Below are positions 37,321 to 45,084 of a DNA stretch of 64,000 bases, in pieces. Position numbers and translations under genes: made by a program. Below the pieces are notes generated by a model. The model had not been told where the DNA came from and did not search any database. It worked only from the letters and a program-made list of their open reading frames with translations. The DNA comes from CAYGTO01 sp964352815 (lineage in GTDB: Bacteria > Pseudomonadota > Alphaproteobacteria > Rickettsiales > UBA3002). The stretch covers positions 124,001 through 188,000 of the forward strand of contig CAYGTO010000003.1 in the NCBI GenBank assembly GCA_964352815.1, in the 5' to 3' direction. Positions within the stretch are counted from its first letter, which is position 1; each line of letters opens with the position of its first letter.

Positions 37321-37396
37321 TGGTCGTTATTGGTATTATTTGGATATATTTGGGATATTATGGTTTTTATTTGGGAAAGTCAAGTTCGAAATTGGG
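37321..37396 (-). promoter_or_regulatory. MraZ-box array over the dcw promoter
   Basis: On the plus strand TGG recurs at 37321, 37331, 37341, 37351, 37361 and 37372, then TGGGG at 37393, i.e. a 10-bp period with six units. This matches the MraZ operator pattern (TGGG-N-type repeats spaced 5 nt apart). It spans the -10, start site and -35 of the promoter at 37355-37383. The repeats read TGG on the strand opposite to transcription. Confidence 0.7.
37355..37383 (-). promoter_or_regulatory. Sigma-70 promoter of the dcw cluster (mraZ)
   Basis: Minus strand: TTGACT (37378-37383), 17-bp spacer, TAATAT (37355-37360). Strong match, start near 37348. It overlaps the MraZ-box array. Confidence 0.8.
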
Positions 37397-37408
37397 GAAA
37401 ACAGTGGA

Positions 37409-37433
37409 TTATCAACACACTAGCTGTGGATAA
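37409..37433. promoter_or_regulatory. Inverted pair of DnaA-box-like 9-mers
   Basis: TTATCAACA (37409-37417) and TGTGGATAA (37425-37433, exact match to TTATCCACA on the other strand), separated by 7 bp, just upstream of the mraZ promoter. It might link dcw transcription to DnaA; chance cannot be excluded. Confidence 0.4.
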
Positions 37434-37496
37434 GGCTGGGGATGAGGATGTGGAGATTAGGATCTAGGTATCTGAAGTATAAAGGTTTTAGTTTTC

Positions 37497-37553
37497 AGGT
37501 TGTAGGTTACAGCATGGCTATTTCTGAAACCTGCAACCTAACACCTACAACCT
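37497..37553. repeat. Inverted repeat beside the rnpB 3' end
   Basis: AGGTTGTAGG (37497-37506) and CCTACAACCT (37544-37553), perfect 10-bp arms, inside a larger stretch of AACCT/AGGTT words. It lies 7 nt beyond the rnpB 3' end and may help terminate or process that transcript. Similar CCTGAACCC and GGGTTTAGGGG words occur in the murB insertion and at 40919-40950. Confidence 0.6.
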
Positions 37554-37559
37554 ATCCAA

Positions 37560-38055
37560 CGAAGAGGGCCGATAAGCCGGGTTCTGTCACTGGCATTGCC
37601 AGGGATGGCCATTCATCTAGGCCGCTTGTTGCCAAACGGCTCATGCACCCTACCCGAGATGCTGGTGCGAAACTCACTTGCGGCGATTACCTTTGCACTA
37701 CCAAAAGCGTTCGGACACGGCCGCGCGCATCTCCTATTTGGGCTTGCTCCAGACAAGGTTTACCATGCCGCCTGTGTTACCAAAGGCGCGGTGGGCTCTT
37801 ACCCCACCCTTTCACCGTTGCTTTGCATATGCTCCCCGCTTCGGTCGTCTGACCTACGCGATGGAGCGCCGCTCAGGGCTGGCCTTGCTGCTGCAAGGAA
37901 TATTGCCCCGAAACTACATACAAAGCAGTCTACTTTCTGTGGCACTGTCTCTCGGATCACTCCGGGCGGGGGTTACCCGCTGCCTTGTTTCGTGGAGCCC
38001 GGACTTTCCTCCCCCTATCGCGAGCGATAGAGAGCGACCATCTGGCCCTCTTCGG
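37560..38055 (-). ncRNA. rnpB: RNase P RNA (class A)
   Basis: Read on the minus strand it opens with CTCCGAAGAGGGCCAGATGG and closes with CCCGGCTTATCGGCCCTCTT, whose ends pair as P1. The universally conserved GAGGAAAGTCCGGGCTCC is at 37994-38011, ACAGAAA at ~37935, and GGTAAGAGCCCACC near 37795. Length of ~495 nt exceeds the usual ~400, mainly from an enlarged P12-region hairpin at 37823-37930. rnpB beside mraZ is common in alphaproteobacteria. Ends are approximate. Confidence 0.93.
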
Positions 38056-38085
38056 AGGCTCCTTATACACAAAATGAATGAAATA

Positions 38086-38295
38086 TCAATGCTTAACGAA
38101 CCAGGCTTTGAGCGCATCGATTTCGCCCTGGGTCGGTGTGCGGCTCATATAGTCCGCCCCGCGCAAAGGAATGTCACCCTTGGCCGTGTGCAGGCAATTC
38201 TCTCCGTGGCGCACCGCCTCGTCGACCTCAACCTTATCATTGGCCGACATATAGACAGGATAGCGCGCCATCATTTGCGATGGTTTCGCCCCCAT
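38086..38295 (-). CDS. Small hypothetical protein
   Basis: 69 aa, not recognised. Start at 38295: GAGGTG lies 5 nt upstream of the ATG; a GTG two codons earlier also opens the frame. The C-terminal half (RGADYMSRTPTQGEIDALK) suggests a short helical domain. It is transcribed towards rnpB, 30 nt before its 5' end. Confidence 0.6.
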   Translation of the reverse strand: MGAKPSQMMARYPVYMSANDKVEVDEAVRHGENCLHTAKGDIPLRGADYMSRTPTQGEIDALKAWFVKH

Positions 38296-38381
38296 AGTCA
38301 CCTCATCTATTGGAAATCAGCCATTAGGATAGATCAGAAATCTTAGGATTGGGTAAAGTTTCGGTGGGAATTAAGGGGTAT

Positions 38382-38600
38382 TTATCTCGAAGCTCCATGA
38401 TATGCCTCATCAACCCTGCGATATAACGTGCTATCTGTAACACGTTCCAAATGCCCGCCTTTTTCTACGGCATAATAGCCACCGGCATAGCGTATGTGAG
38501 TCACAGAGTCTTTTTCTTCTGGATGCATGCGCTGATATTGCCCACTAGAGACCACTCGAATGGTTTGCGGATCAATGACAGTTTTTGGTTTGTCTAACAT
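38382..38600 (-). CDS. Small hypothetical protein
   Basis: 72 aa, not recognised. AGAGGA lies 4 nt upstream of the ATG. Composition is mixed, probably a small soluble domain (RVVSSGQYQRM.., SVTHIRYAGGYYAVEKGGH). It lies between the amidase gene and the 38086-38295 gene on the same strand. Confidence 0.6.
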   Translation of the reverse strand: MLDKPKTVIDPQTIRVVSSGQYQRMHPEEKDSVTHIRYAGGYYAVEKGGHLERVTDSTLYRRVDEAYHGASR

Positions 38601-38651
38601 AAGTCCTCTTCGCTAACGAAGGGAGATTAGAAAAAAGAACCGATATGTGTG

Positions 38652-39380
38652 TTACAATTGTGTTAAAAGTGCTGCCAGCCGCTTCTGGCATGCTTCGTCC
38701 CATTGCCCATCGACTGTCTCAGGCCGGAAATGGCGCTGGAAGGCGCTGATGACGGATGATATCTCATCATCACTTGGGGATTCGGAGAGGCCGTATCCGT
38801 ATTGTGACAAGGTAATAGGTAATTGGGAATGGGCAATGGATTGCGTGCTATTACCTATTTCCAATTCCCCATTGCCGATCTTAGGCCACAGCCCAATGCC
38901 TTCTTTCGCGAACCTTTCCCAAGGAAATAGCTCCCCCGGATCTTGCTTTCGGCTCGGCGCGACATCGCTATGGCCAACCACATTGCGCGCAGGAATATCA
39001 TGGCGTGACAGAATCCCATGGCTAAGCGCAATCAACGCTTCCATCTGTACTTCGGGAAATGTCCGGTAACCCCATTCATGGCCGGGATTGACAATCTCAA
39101 TGCCGATTGAGCGCGCATTAATGTTGCTATGGCCGCGCCAGCTCGCTACCCCCGCATGCCAGGCGCGTTTTTCCTCATCGACCAGCTGAAGCACCCGCCC
39201 ATTCTCTTCCACCATATAATGCGCCGAGACCTTTGCCTCCGCGTCACACATACGCTCGAGCGCCTCATTTCCTGTTTTCATGCCGGTGTAATGCATGATC
39301 AGCATATCCACAGGTTGCAGAGACCCATCCGGGTTCACGCGCTCGTCGAAATTGGGGCTCTTTCTTCTCACAATTGTCAT
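38652..39380 (-). CDS. N-acetylmuramoyl-L-alanine amidase (AmpD/AmiD type) with PG-binding domain
   Basis: 242 aa. Zinc amidase that cleaves MurNAc-L-Ala in muropeptides (wall recycling). The amidase_2 domain (~20-160) shows MHYTG with the first zinc His, WHAG, SIGIEIVN, and GHSDVAPSRKQDPG with the second zinc His and Asp. A C-terminal PG_binding_1 domain (~195-240) ends VDGQWDEACQKRLAALL. No signal peptide from this start, favouring a cytosolic AmpD-like role. I chose ATG 39380 because the amidase fold begins there. The inter-domain linker is encoded by a repeat-like sequence (38811-38876). Confidence 0.88.
   Translation of the reverse strand: MTIVRRKSPNFDERVNPDGSLQPVDMLIMHYTGMKTGNEALERMCDAEAKVSAHYMVEENGRVLQLVDEEKRAWHAGVASWRGHSNINARSIGIEIVNPGHEWGYRTFPEVQMEALIALSHGILSRHDIPARNVVGHSDVAPSRKQDPGELFPWERFAKEGIGLWPKIGNGELEIGNSTQSIAHSQLPITLSQYGYGLSESPSDDEISSVISAFQRHFRPETVDGQWDEACQKRLAALLTQL
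38811..38876 (-). repeat. In-frame repeat segment in the amidase linker
   Basis: About 66 bp built from GGTAATAG, AATTGGGAAT, GGCAATGG and their complements, which can pair (GGTAATAG/CTATTACC and GGCAATGG/CCATTGCC). On the coding strand it gives IGNGELEIGNSTQSIAHSQL. It lies exactly between the amidase and PG-binding domains, where an insertion would be tolerated. Confidence 0.6.
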
Positions 39381-39438
39381 ACTTCTCTTGTAACGGGTTT
39401 GATACAAAGATTCAAAATGAATTAGCGGATGGAACGTT

Positions 39439-40047
39439 ATGAAACATACCACTGAAGCTTCTCCTCATGAACACGCAACATCAAGTTCTGGCATCCCAGT
39501 GCACTGGCGTTCTCATAGCGTCGAGCCGATTGAATATGATCAGCTAGACGGCCTACTCCGCGACCATGGACTCTACGCGGACAGCGTACAGTTTTTTGAA
39601 AGAGCTAAATTTACACCAATCAAATTATATCAAACAACGTATGGTGGTGATGTGTATACAAATTACGGTATCATGGTCCGGTTCGAATCACTTTCATTCT
39701 CTCCAGAGATGTTGGAAGAACCTCTCAAAACTGAAGCTATGGATAATTACTACGAACTATTGGCCGGCCAAATAATTAAAGCGATCTCCCCTGGTGCTGA
39801 AGGCGCAGGCTCTGTTTGCAATGAATATGGGGACCCGCTCTACTCTGCATTCCCGCAAATCGTGAAAGACGAAATTGGGAATATATGCGTTACCCTTATG
39901 TTCGCCAGGCCTAAAGGGGTGTCAATGGACGAGCTCGATAAGGCCGAAGCTTCCATACTATTTCGTGATCAAATCGATACATATATTAGTAACATTCCTT
40001 GCAATTTGAACATTGCTCCTGTGCAAGCGAGCGTTAGCCGCCATTAA
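39439..40047 (+). CDS. Hypothetical protein (orphan)
   Basis: 202 aa, not recognised. GGATGG lies ~7 nt upstream of the ATG. No signal peptide or membrane helix. His/Ser-rich N-terminus, then a mixed alpha/beta part (FTPIKLYQTTYGGDVYTNYG, ..ELLAGQIIKAISPG..). Codon use is more AT-rich than in the neighbours. Divergent from the amidase gene (58-nt shared upstream region); its stop overlaps the convergent transporter stop by 4 nt. Confidence 0.6.
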   Translation: MKHTTEASPHEHATSSSGIPVHWRSHSVEPIEYDQLDGLLRDHGLYADSVQFFERAKFTPIKLYQTTYGGDVYTNYGIMVRFESLSFSPEMLEEPLKTEAMDNYYELLAGQIIKAISPGAEGAGSVCNEYGDPLYSAFPQIVKDEIGNICVTLMFARPKGVSMDELDKAEASILFRDQIDTYISNIPCNLNIAPVQASVSRH

Positions 40048-40916
40048 AGCTTATTGAACCGCACGAGTTTCGGTCGTCTGAAGACGATCACTGCGACGCC
40101 AACCATGGTGACGCAGGCGCCGAGGATCATGTCGGGTTTAAGCTCTTCGCCAAGCAGCGCAACGCTCAACCCAATCCCGATAAACGGAATCAGTAAGGAG
40201 AAAGGCGTGACTTGCGACACCGGGTATAGCCGCAGCAAATGATACCACAGCCCATACGCAACAATGGTAGAAATAATGGCTGAATAGATAATTCCCGCGC
40301 CGGCATTGAACGGCGTGTTTATGATCAACTCGATATGGTTTGACTCTAAAATCAATGACGCGGCAGCCAATTGTGGCAGCGCGGTCAGCGAGCTCCAGGC
40401 GATGATCGGGATGATGCGTGTTTCTTCAAGGGTTTTGGCGTAAATATTCGATGACGCCCAACAAAACGCACCGGCGACCGCCAGGAGGAACGGCACCCAT
40501 TGTTCGCTGACGTTCGGCGTGCCCGCAAGCAACATCAGCCCCATAAAGGCGATGCACAGCCCCATCGTGCGCCACATGCCGATTTGGTCTTTGAGGAAAA
40601 TGGTGCCGAGCACTACGGAAAAGGGGACGCCCATCTGAATTGCGACAACGGCGGTGGAGACATCAAGCCCCATGCGCAGCGCGGCAAAAACAAGCGAGAA
40701 ATGCAGGCTCACCATGAGCAAGGCAAGAATCGACAGCTTCCCCCACCCCATCGGCCGCGGCCCCGCGAACGGCAAGAGTAGAATCACCACCAACACATAG
40801 CGGATGAGGATGGTGTAGATTGGCGGGAAATGCATCACCGCATATTTCGACGCAACAAAATTCCCGCCCCAGCTGATGGCGACGATGATGGCGTAGAGAA
40901 TGTGAATCGGTTTCAT
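40044..40916 (-). CDS. EamA/DMT-family transporter
   Basis: 290 aa with ten predicted membrane helices in two EamA repeats. N-terminal ISWGGNFVASKYAV and second-half AFCWASSNIYAKT and TPFSLLIPFIGIGLS match the EamA type, whose best-known member exports O-acetylserine and cysteine. The substrate cannot be set from sequence. It is a single gene between an orphan gene and a repeat-bearing gap. Confidence 0.85.
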   Translation of the reverse strand: MKPIHILYAIIVAISWGGNFVASKYAVMHFPPIYTILIRYVLVVILLLPFAGPRPMGWGKLSILALLMVSLHFSLVFAALRMGLDVSTAVVAIQMGVPFSVVLGTIFLKDQIGMWRTMGLCIAFMGLMLLAGTPNVSEQWVPFLLAVAGAFCWASSNIYAKTLEETRIIPIIAWSSLTALPQLAAASLILESNHIELIINTPFNAGAGIIYSAIISTIVAYGLWYHLLRLYPVSQVTPFSLLIPFIGIGLSVALLGEELKPDMILGACVTMVGVAVIVFRRPKLVRFNKL

Positions 40917-41314
40917 GGGCTAGGGTTTAGGGGTTCGGGATTAGGGTGTAAAGCTGTATTGCTTAAATGATGCATCGAACCAATGTCTTACCCCTTACGG
41001 AACCTTTTTTCCTGAGCGCACCCAGAAGGCAGTGAGCGATCTTTTTTTAATATGTGGCGAAAATTGTGTTATTCGAGAACCGCAGCGCAGTCTACTTTCG
41101 GGTACATGAGCAGCGGAAGTAGAGAATAAAGCAATTTGCAGCCCATAATAAAAAGATCGAGGCAAAAAAAAGGGCACATCTCAATGATGCGCCCCAAGTC
41201 GCTCGGCAAGCAACAGTTGATCGGCGCGCTCACAGCAGCGCCGAGATATCTCTCTCATGGAATGATGTGGCGATCCGCCAATTCACTCCTCCCACTCTTC
41301 CGCGTGATGATGGC
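40917..41314. other. Intergenic region with an E-type palindrome
   Basis: About 400 bp without a convincing gene. It holds a GGGTTTAGGGG/GGATTAGGG stretch (40919-40950) similar in wording to the murB insertion, then the E-type palindrome copy 2 (41037-41159). The remaining ~155 bp towards the djlA stop has only short, unsupported ORFs. Confidence 0.6.
41037..41159 (-). repeat. E-type nested palindrome, copy 2
   Basis: 123 bp. Outer arms 41037-41074 and 41124-41159 pair over ~35 bp (CGATCTTTTT..TTATTC against GAATAAA..AAAAAGATCG). Inner TCTACTT/GAAGTAGA forms a second stem. The core word TTCGAGAACCGCAGCG and the ACATGAGCAGCGGA segment match copy 1 at 22562-22680, but the arms are unrelated in sequence. 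Confidence 0.8.
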
Positions 41315-42082
41315 TTAAGCGATGGCTCGCTTCAGTCCTCTCTCGCGTAATATTGCATCATAGGCCTCGTTGATGATGGCCATTTTGCGGTTTAACCAAC
41401 GCGCTTTGGTCATGTCGTGTGACTGGCCAGCTAGCTGATAATCCGGATGGTATTTTCGTGTGAGCACGCGGTAGCGTGTCTTCAACGTGTCGTTCGACAC
41501 ATTGGTATGCACACCGAGTACCTTATAAGGGTTCGATTCGCCGACATTCAGACCATAGCGCGACACCATCACTTGCCAGCGCGTCTCCGAAATATCGAAT
41601 TCTTTGGCGATATCGGCGATATAACGCTCATCATCCGACGAAAGCTCATGATCCGCTGCCGCGATTTGCAGCAACCGGCTCACCACCTCATGATACATAT
41701 CGGTACGGTCCGGAAAGATGTCATGAATTTGGCGAACATATTGACGATACGATGGTGTTTCCTTGGCCATGCGGAACAAAAGCGCGCGGGCTTTCTCCTC
41801 CTCTTCCTTCTGCATAGGGAACACATCACAGAATTTCACATATTTATTACGGCTGATCATATTGCCCGACTTCATCAACTTACTGGCAAGCGCAATCACC
41901 GCAAAGGTAAAGGCAACCTGCGGGTTCGGATGAAGATCCTGCTTAGAATGCGTTTGACGCTGCATAGGCTTTCTACGATATAGCTTTCCACTCGCTTTCG
42001 CTTGCTTACGCTGCTGACCGCCGCTCATGCTGCCATAGGTCGTGTAACCGCGCGAAATAGGTTGTTGTTGTGCTATATACAT
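41315..42082 (-). CDS. DjlA-like co-chaperone (TerB + DnaJ domains)
   Basis: 255 aa. A TerB-type helical domain at ~55-175 (FTFAVIALASKLMKSG.., LLQIAAADHELSSDDERYI) precedes a C-terminal J domain (~185-250: NPYKVLGV, YRVLTRKYHPDY with HPD for Hsp70 stimulation). Unlike E. coli DjlA, no N-terminal membrane helix is visible; the N-terminus is basic and Gln-rich. The 250-nt upstream region is AT-rich and holds one perfect TTATCCACA (42172-42180). Confidence 0.88.
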   Translation of the reverse strand: MYIAQQQPISRGYTTYGSMSGGQQRKQAKASGKLYRRKPMQRQTHSKQDLHPNPQVAFTFAVIALASKLMKSGNMISRNKYVKFCDVFPMQKEEEEKARALLFRMAKETPSYRQYVRQIHDIFPDRTDMYHEVVSRLLQIAAADHELSSDDERYIADIAKEFDISETRWQVMVSRYGLNVGESNPYKVLGVHTNVSNDTLKTRYRVLTRKYHPDYQLAGQSHDMTKARWLNRKMAIINEAYDAILRERGLKRAIA

Positions 42083-42335
42083 ATACGAGCATGTTCCGTG
42101 TTTAGTGACGTTTTTTGTGCTAACACCACTATATATAGACGCGTTTCAGCGAGACCATCTATATTTTGTGATTATCCACACATGGGCGAGCGGCCTGTGC
42201 ATGACATCCTTGGACGCCCGTATAAAAGATTAACAAAAAATGAACAAGCGTTTTCGCAGCGAAATCCACTTACACGAAAAAGAATCAAGTTAAAGGAGTG
42301 TGTTATACGAAATAAGCGAATAAATGCTCGTTAAA

Positions 42336-42662
42336 CTATTCACTCGCGCGTTTCTGGATTTCGTTCTGCGCAGCCCCAACCAACTCATCCATTTTTTCAC
42401 GCACTTCTTGTTCGGAAATGGTGAGTCCAGCCTTTTTCAGATCACCAAACACTTTACGCAGAACATCATCATCGCCGGCTTCTTCAAAATCAGAGAGGAT
42501 CACTTCTTTAGCGTATTCTTCACTGTCCTCTTCATTTTTACACATTTCATCGGCGGCCCACTTTCCTAGAAGCTTATTACGAAGCGCCATTACCTTAAAT
42601 TGCATCTCGCTATCATGCGCATATTTCTCTTCAAACGCCTTTTTCCGATCATCAAAATCCAT
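42336..42662 (-). CDS. DUF1476 protein, F1-ATPase inhibitor zeta subunit type
   Basis: 108 aa. Alphaproteobacterial family whose Paracoccus member (zeta subunit) inhibits F1-ATPase. Conserved: FDDRKKAFEEKYAHD (N-terminal, the inhibitory helix region), RNKLLGKWAADE, YAKEVILSDFEEAGDDDVLRK. Divergent from purC, a conserved alphaproteobacterial neighbourhood. Confidence 0.9.
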   Translation of the reverse strand: MDFDDRKKAFEEKYAHDSEMQFKVMALRNKLLGKWAADEMCKNEEDSEEYAKEVILSDFEEAGDDDVLRKVFGDLKKAGLTISEQEVREKMDELVGAAQNEIQKRASE

Positions 42663-42680
42663 TCTAACCTCAAATGATAG

Positions 42681-42709
42681 TTAATATTGTTTGTGATTTG
42701 CGGTATAAT
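42681..42709 (+). promoter_or_regulatory. Sigma-70 promoter for the purC cluster
   Basis: TTAATA (42681-42686), 17-bp spacer, TATAAT (42704-42709, perfect). The start near 42716 leaves a ~70-nt leader with a small TAGGA/TCCTA hairpin. No recognisable purine operator was found. Confidence 0.6.
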
Positions 42710-42784
42710 AAGGTAATGCATACAGAAATGCACTAGGAAAATCATCCTATTAGACGAATCACAAGTGAATCAAAGCGAGTTACC

Positions 42785-43747
42785 ATGGCCCCCAAACAGC
42801 CCATCTATGAAGGAAAAGCGAAAAAACTATTCGAAGGCCCGGAGCCAGGAACGTTGATCGCGCATTTTAAAGATGACGCGACGGCCTTCAATAATAAGAA
42901 AAAGGGCACGATTAGCGGCAAAGGCGTACTGAATAACCGCATTTCCGAATATTTGATGACGCGCCTATTTGAAATTGGCATCCCGAATCACTTCATCAAA
43001 CGTATCAACATGCGCGAACAGCTGGTGCGGGCGGTGGAAATTATCCCGATTGAAGTGGTCGTACGCAACCATGCGGCGGGGCAGTTTGCTGAGCGTTTTG
43101 GCGCGATCGAAGGTGAACCGATTGGCGTGCCACTCGTTGAGTTTTACCTGAAAGATGATCGGCTGGGTGACCCTATGCTTAGCGAAGAACATATTTTCAC
43201 CTTCGATATTTGCGACCCGATGGAACTGGAAGAAATTCGCCATTATGCGATCCGCATCAATGACTATCTAATGGGCCTCTTTGGCGGTGTTGGCGTACGC
43301 CTGATCGATATGAAACTCGAATTTGGCCGCCTCTATGATGAAGAAATGGTGCAAATTATTCTGGCCGACGAGATCAGCCCTGATAATTGCCGCCTGTGGG
43401 ATATGACCAGCGGTGATAAGCTCGATAAGGATCGTTTCCGCAAGGATTTGGGCGGCGTTGCAGATGCGTATCGTGAGATTGCAAGACGCCTGGGACTGCT
43501 GCGCGAAGGAGAAGATCTACCGCAAGATGATAATATAGGATTAATTGAAACCGTTGATCGCAAAGTTGAAACGCTACCCTATGTTCGCAAGAAAGGGGCA
43601 ACAGGGCCAGTTGCTGTGAAACCTGCAGCCAGCTCAGGCAACAGCAAAACAACCAAAGCGGCGCCGAAAAAGAAAAGCGCGAGCACCTCTAAGTCGACGA
43701 GTAAGAAGAAACCGACCTCTTCCGGCCGGAGCAATAAGCCGAAATAA
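42785..43747 (+). CDS. purC: SAICAR synthase with basic C-terminal tail
   Basis: 320 aa. Joins CAIR and aspartate in purine synthesis. Catalytic part (~1-250): YEGKAKKLFEGPEPG, ATAFNNKKKGTISGKG, RNHAAGQFAERFG, DEISPDNCRLWD. The family normally ends near residue ~255. Here a ~65-residue tail rich in Lys, Ser, Thr and Ala (e.g. KAAPKKKSASTSKSTSKKK) follows, histone-H1-like in composition. First gene of purC-S-Q-L. Confidence 0.96.
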   Translation: MAPKQPIYEGKAKKLFEGPEPGTLIAHFKDDATAFNNKKKGTISGKGVLNNRISEYLMTRLFEIGIPNHFIKRINMREQLVRAVEIIPIEVVVRNHAAGQFAERFGAIEGEPIGVPLVEFYLKDDRLGDPMLSEEHIFTFDICDPMELEEIRHYAIRINDYLMGLFGGVGVRLIDMKLEFGRLYDEEMVQIILADEISPDNCRLWDMTSGDKLDKDRFRKDLGGVADAYREIARRLGLLREGEDLPQDDNIGLIETVDRKVETLPYVRKKGATGPVAVKPAASSGNSKTTKAAPKKKSASTSKSTSKKKPTSSGRSNKPK

Positions 43748-43805
43748 CTTGCTTCCTCCATGCAGATGCGCCATTTTCTCTTCCTGAAACGAGAAAGGAC
43801 ATCGC

Positions 43806-44075
43806 ATGTATAAAGCCGATATTCACATTACCCTCAAACATGGCGTGCTTGATCCGCAAGGCAAAGCAAGCCTCGTCGCGCTTGATCACCTTGGCTTCCA
43901 GGGCGTATCCGATGTGCGCCAGGGAAAATACATTGAAGTGATGTTTGACGCGGCTGATGCGAAAGAAGCCGAAGCGCAGGCACGCGACATGTGCGAGAAG
44001 CTGCTCGCCAATACGGTGATCGAAAAATACGATATTACTATTTCAAAAGCCGCTGACAGCAAGGATGCGGCTTGA
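43806..44075 (+). CDS. purS: FGAM synthase subunit PurS
   Basis: 89 aa. Small structural subunit of the PurLQS formylglycinamidine ribonucleotide synthase. Pattern: YKADIHITLKHGVLDPQGK, GVSDVRQGKYIEV, MCEKLLANTVIEKYDI. Slightly longer at the C-terminus than average. It starts 58 nt after purC; the A-type repeat copy 1 begins 16 nt after its stop. Confidence 0.95.
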   Translation: MYKADIHITLKHGVLDPQGKASLVALDHLGFQGVSDVRQGKYIEVMFDAADAKEAEAQARDMCEKLLANTVIEKYDITISKAADSKDAA

Positions 44076-44090
44076 TGCATTATTTCACTA

Positions 44091-44248
44091 TGTCATCTTC
44101 GGGGCTTTTGTCAGTAAGACAAAAGAGCCCGGGGATCCAGGATAAACATGTCAGAAGACATGTTTATTTCCATGAATGTCTTCTGACATTCATGGAATGG
44201 ATTGCCTGCGACTCGTGGTATACTGACCACTCGCGCGTGGCAATGACA
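44091..44248 (+). repeat. A-type nested-hairpin repeat, copy 1 (purS-purQ)
   Basis: 158 bp bounded by TGTCAT and ATGACA. It has three perfect hairpins: h1 44105-44125 (8-bp arms, loop AGTAA), h2 44142-44167 (11-bp arms, loop AGAA), h3 44170-44195 (11-bp arms, loop TTCT, complementary to the h2 loop). The ends, h1 and linkers match copy 2 (47931-48089); the h2 and h3 arms do not. It ends 22 nt before the purQ ATG. Confidence 0.9.
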
Positions 44249-44270
44249 GCATTATGCAGGAGCGACTAAC

Positions 44271-44954
44271 ATGCATGCAGGCGTCATTATCTTCCCTGGC
44301 TCGAACTGCGATCGTGATTCCATCACAGTTCTAGAACAATGCGGCTTCACCGTTAGCCGTTTGTGGCACGGCGACGCCGATATCCCTAGCGACATGGAAT
44401 TGGTCGTCCTACCCGGCGGGTTTTCGTATGGCGACTATTTGCGCTGCGGTGCGATGGCGGCACATTCGCCTATTATGCAATCGGTCATCCAATTTGCTGG
44501 CCAGGGCAAATACGTCCTTGGGATTTGTAATGGGTTTCAGATGCTCTGTGAAACCGGGCTTCTTCCTGGTGCGTTGATGCGCAATCTCGGCCTGTCTTTC
44601 CTGTGTAAAGAGGTGAGCTTGCGCGTGGAAACCGCTGCCTCGCCTTTCACTAAACAGTATACGCAGGGCCAAATTCTGAATGTCCCCATCGCGCATTTTG
44701 ACGGCAATTACTATGCCACCGATGATGCGCTCAAGCTGCTGAATGATAATGACCAAGTCGCCTTCCGCTATTGCCATACGGATGGCACGATGGATGAGCG
44801 CGCCAACCCGAACGGCTCGGCGCAGCATATTGCCGGGATTCTCAATGCTTCACGCAACGTGCTCGGCATGATGCCGCACCCGGAGCGCCACAGCGAATCG
44901 ATCCTCGGCGGGCTGGACGGCAAAGCGCTGTTTGAAGGGCTTTTGGCGGCGTAA
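44271..44954 (+). CDS. purQ: FGAM synthase glutaminase subunit PurQ
   Basis: 227 aa. Class I amidotransferase that supplies ammonia to PurL. Motifs: GVIIFPGSNCDRD (N-terminal), nucleophile Cys in GICNGFQML, and the HPERHSE triad region near the C-terminus. AGGAG lies 9 nt upstream of the ATG, with the A-type repeat directly before it. Confidence 0.97.
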   Translation: MHAGVIIFPGSNCDRDSITVLEQCGFTVSRLWHGDADIPSDMELVVLPGGFSYGDYLRCGAMAAHSPIMQSVIQFAGQGKYVLGICNGFQMLCETGLLPGALMRNLGLSFLCKEVSLRVETAASPFTKQYTQGQILNVPIAHFDGNYYATDDALKLLNDNDQVAFRYCHTDGTMDERANPNGSAQHIAGILNASRNVLGMMPHPERHSESILGGLDGKALFEGLLAA

Positions 44955-45084
44955 TTCAGCTTTTTTGCAACTGCGACGCCAGTAGGCCGGAGCGGGAACA
45001 ATCTTCATATAATCGTCACATTTCAGGCCCTATGTCATGCTATACTTAAAGGTGAGAAAGTAATTATTCTCATAGGTTGAAACT

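Noticed and set aside
37678..38346. 222-aa ORF over rnpB
   Set aside because: Overlaps the RNase P RNA, which has unmistakable conserved blocks; no coding signal.
39368..39390. TTGTCAT upstream of the 39439 gene as a Pho box
   Set aside because: Overlaps the amidase start codon and lacks a second half at 11 bp.
39676..39690. GGTTCGAATC, a T-loop-like tRNA word
   Set aside because: Lies inside a coding frame with no acceptor or anticodon stem; no tRNA was found in the window.
44091..44248. CRISPR array, integron attC site or retron msr/msd
   Set aside because: No regular spacers, no integrase and no reverse transcriptase nearby; a dispersed nested-hairpin repeat fits better.
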